DNA of 64,000 bases from Rhodospirillaceae bacterium. Lineage in GTDB: Bacteria; Pseudomonadota; Alphaproteobacteria; Rhodospirillales; Rhodospirillaceae. Under the pieces are notes generated by a model. It saw only the letters and a list, made by a program, of their open reading frames with translations, did no database searches and had not been told where the DNA came from. Position numbers and translations under genes: made by a program. The stretch is taken from NCBI GenBank assembly GCA_947476695.1, contig CANJRD010000004.1:124001-188000 (forward strand). The letters run 5' to 3'. This document shows positions 62,914-64,000 of this stretch, one piece after another; the stretch's first letter is position 1, and the number at the start of each line of letters is the position of its first letter.

Positions 62914-64000
62914 GTGACCAATCAAATCACTCTCCCCGATCTCGTCACGTTGCTCCGCACCGCCGCGAGCGACGCGCAATCCTTCGTCTCCGCCGCCCGT
63001 GACGGCGTCTACGCCCGCGTCCAAGGGCCCAAGGGCGTGGACCGCGTGAAAGCCGACAACGAACAGCACATCGTGCACGGCCTGGGCTGGTACGCCTCCT
63101 ACGCCGAGGTGATCAATCAGGTCACCGGCTGGATCGAGCGCCTGTCGCAGGACGGTAAGCTCACCGAAATCGAAGAACTGCTCGCGCAGCTGCTGGTCGG
63201 CGAATACGCCGCGCAGATGATCGGCGGCATCCCGATGACGCAGGAAGAGATCGCGCGCCCGTACGATCTCACCCAAGATGCGGACACGCTCGCCAAGCTC
63301 TCGTCGCCGGCGATGCTGAAGCTGTCGCGCGAAGGCGTAAATCAGGCGGTGAAGTCGCGTATCGCGCACCACCTGGTCGCACAGCGCGGCCGTCCGACGC
63401 TGGAGAACACCGGCCTCGACGAAACCCTCGACATGATCCGCGACCAGTTCCACGCGTTCGCGGAAGAGAAAGTGATTCCCTTCGCGCACGAATGGCACCT
63501 GAAGGATCAGTTCGTCCCGATGGAGCTGATCGAAGAACTCGGTGAACTCGGCGTCTTCGGCATGACCATGCCTGAAGAGTGGGGCGGCCTCGGCATGGGC
63601 AAGACCGCCATGTGCGTCGTGTCGGAAGAACTCGCGCGCGGCTGGATCTGCGTCGGCTCGCTGGCGACGCGGTCCGAGATCGCCGCCGAACTCATCCTCA
63701 GCCACGGCACCGGGTGGCAGAAGGAAACCTATCTGAAGGGCCTCGCCGCGGCGAAGATCCTGCCGACCGCCGTGTTCACCGAGCCGAACACCGGCTCTGA
63801 CCTCGGCTCGCTGCGAACCCGCGCCGTGAAGCAGGGCGACAAGTACGTCGTCACCGGCAACAAGACCTGGATCACCCACGCGGCGCGCACCGACATCATG
63901 ACGCTGCTCGTGCGCACCAACCCCGACAGCAAGGACCATCGTGGCCTGTCGATGCTGCTGGCGACCAAACCGCGCGGCGACGACGCCAACCCGTTCCCGG
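62914..64000 (+). CDS. mcd: (2S)-methylsuccinyl-CoA dehydrogenase (3' end outside window)
   Basis: The first 362 codons of an acyl-CoA dehydrogenase with the long N-terminal extension typical of Mcd (expected about 550 residues). Extension markers are HGLGWYASYAEVINQVTGWI and LLVGEYAAQMIGGIPMTQEE. Then the dehydrogenase domain begins: LDETLDMIRDQFHAFAEEKV, MTMPEEWGGLGMGKTAMCVV, TAVFTEPNTGSDLGSLRTRA and VTGNKTWITHAARTDIMTLL. The GTG at 62914 starts it. Mcd oxidises methylsuccinyl-CoA to mesaconyl-CoA in the ethylmalonyl-CoA pathway, whose later step uses the mutase encoded at 52.5-56.8 kb. Confidence 0.93.
   Translation, partial: MTNQITLPDLVTLLRTAASDAQSFVSAARDGVYARVQGPKGVDRVKADNEQHIVHGLGWYASYAEVINQVTGWIERLSQDGKLTEIEELLAQLLVGEYAAQMIGGIPMTQEEIARPYDLTQDADTLAKLSSPAMLKLSREGVNQAVKSRIAHHLVAQRGRPTLENTGLDETLDMIRDQFHAFAEEKVIPFAHEWHLKDQFVPMELIEELGELGVFGMTMPEEWGGLGMGKTAMCVVSEELARGWICVGSLATRSEIAAELILSHGTGWQKETYLKGLAAAKILPTAVFTEPNTGSDLGSLRTRAVKQGDKYVVTGNKTWITHAARTDIMTLLVRTNPDSKDHRGLSMLLATKPRGDDANPFP

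Noticed and set aside
62893-63939. 348-codon minus-strand frame opposite mcd
   Set aside because: The plus strand encodes a clear methylsuccinyl-CoA dehydrogenase; the minus frame is compositional shadow.

Overview
The window is a dense, GC-rich stretch of chromosome from an alphaproteobacterium. The assignment rests on three things: gene content (methylsuccinyl-CoA dehydrogenase of the ethylmalonyl-CoA pathway beside methylmalonyl-CoA mutase and MeaB, a PAS_5-type protein, a DUF2934 protein), a heat-shock promoter of the alphaproteobacterial type upstream of lon, and frequent GTG/TTG starts. The order is uncertain (Rhodospirillales/Micropepsales-like is a guess). I saw no rRNA, tRNA, IS element, prophage or CRISPR array, so this looks like core plus ordinary accessory chromosome rather than an island.

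Layout. 1-9.5 kb: two RND efflux systems on the minus strand, each adaptor followed by its pump (the first pump runs off the left edge). They flank a CBS-CBS-BON gene that is frameshifted. Operator-like palindromes lie upstream of both adaptors. 9.8-14.9 kb: class II aldolase-like protein, methyltransferase, TonB-dependent receptor, exported cupin-like protein. 15-19 kb: lon, an orphan bufferin-type (DUF2282) peptide and an exported protein with two repeated modules. 19-24 kb: an IorAB-type molybdenum hydroxylase, a small membrane protein, a PAS protein and a luciferase-like flavoenzyme. 24-29 kb: Bcr/CflA transporter and a two-component locus. In that locus one response regulator is split by a 5-bp tandem duplication, and its paralogue carries Glu at the phospho-acceptor position.

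30.0-36.3 kb: a tightly packed seven-gene minus-strand operon. In transcription order it encodes a CDP-alcohol phosphatidyltransferase, a membrane sulfatase/phosphotransferase-like enzyme, a creatininase-family amidohydrolase, a RibD-type reductase, a zinc-less MDR dehydrogenase, a 6-pyruvoyltetrahydropterin-synthase-like protein with altered active-site residues, and a GT4 glycosyltransferase. The combination suggests an undescribed pathway joining pterin/aminopyrimidine-type chemistry to a membrane lipid or glycan. It is the best candidate for a novel system here.

36.4-49.3 kb: small zinc-ribbon and glycine-zipper proteins, a substrate-binding protein/flavoprotein/IclR catabolic group, RlmI-like rRNA methyltransferase, a TPR methyltransferase, the aguA-aguB pair (agmatine to putrescine), and two TPR glycosyltransferases including an O-GlcNAc-transferase-like (GT41) protein. 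49.3-56.8 kb: alpha/beta hydrolase, M19 dipeptidase, meaB, and both methylmalonyl-CoA mutase subunits in one run. 56.9-64 kb: TehB-like methyltransferase, a tiny membrane peptide, Dabb protein, msrA, glnS, an exported SnoaL-like protein, an unrecognised 479-residue protein, and the first two thirds of mcd. The mutase genes and mcd together point to C2-unit assimilation through the ethylmalonyl-CoA pathway.
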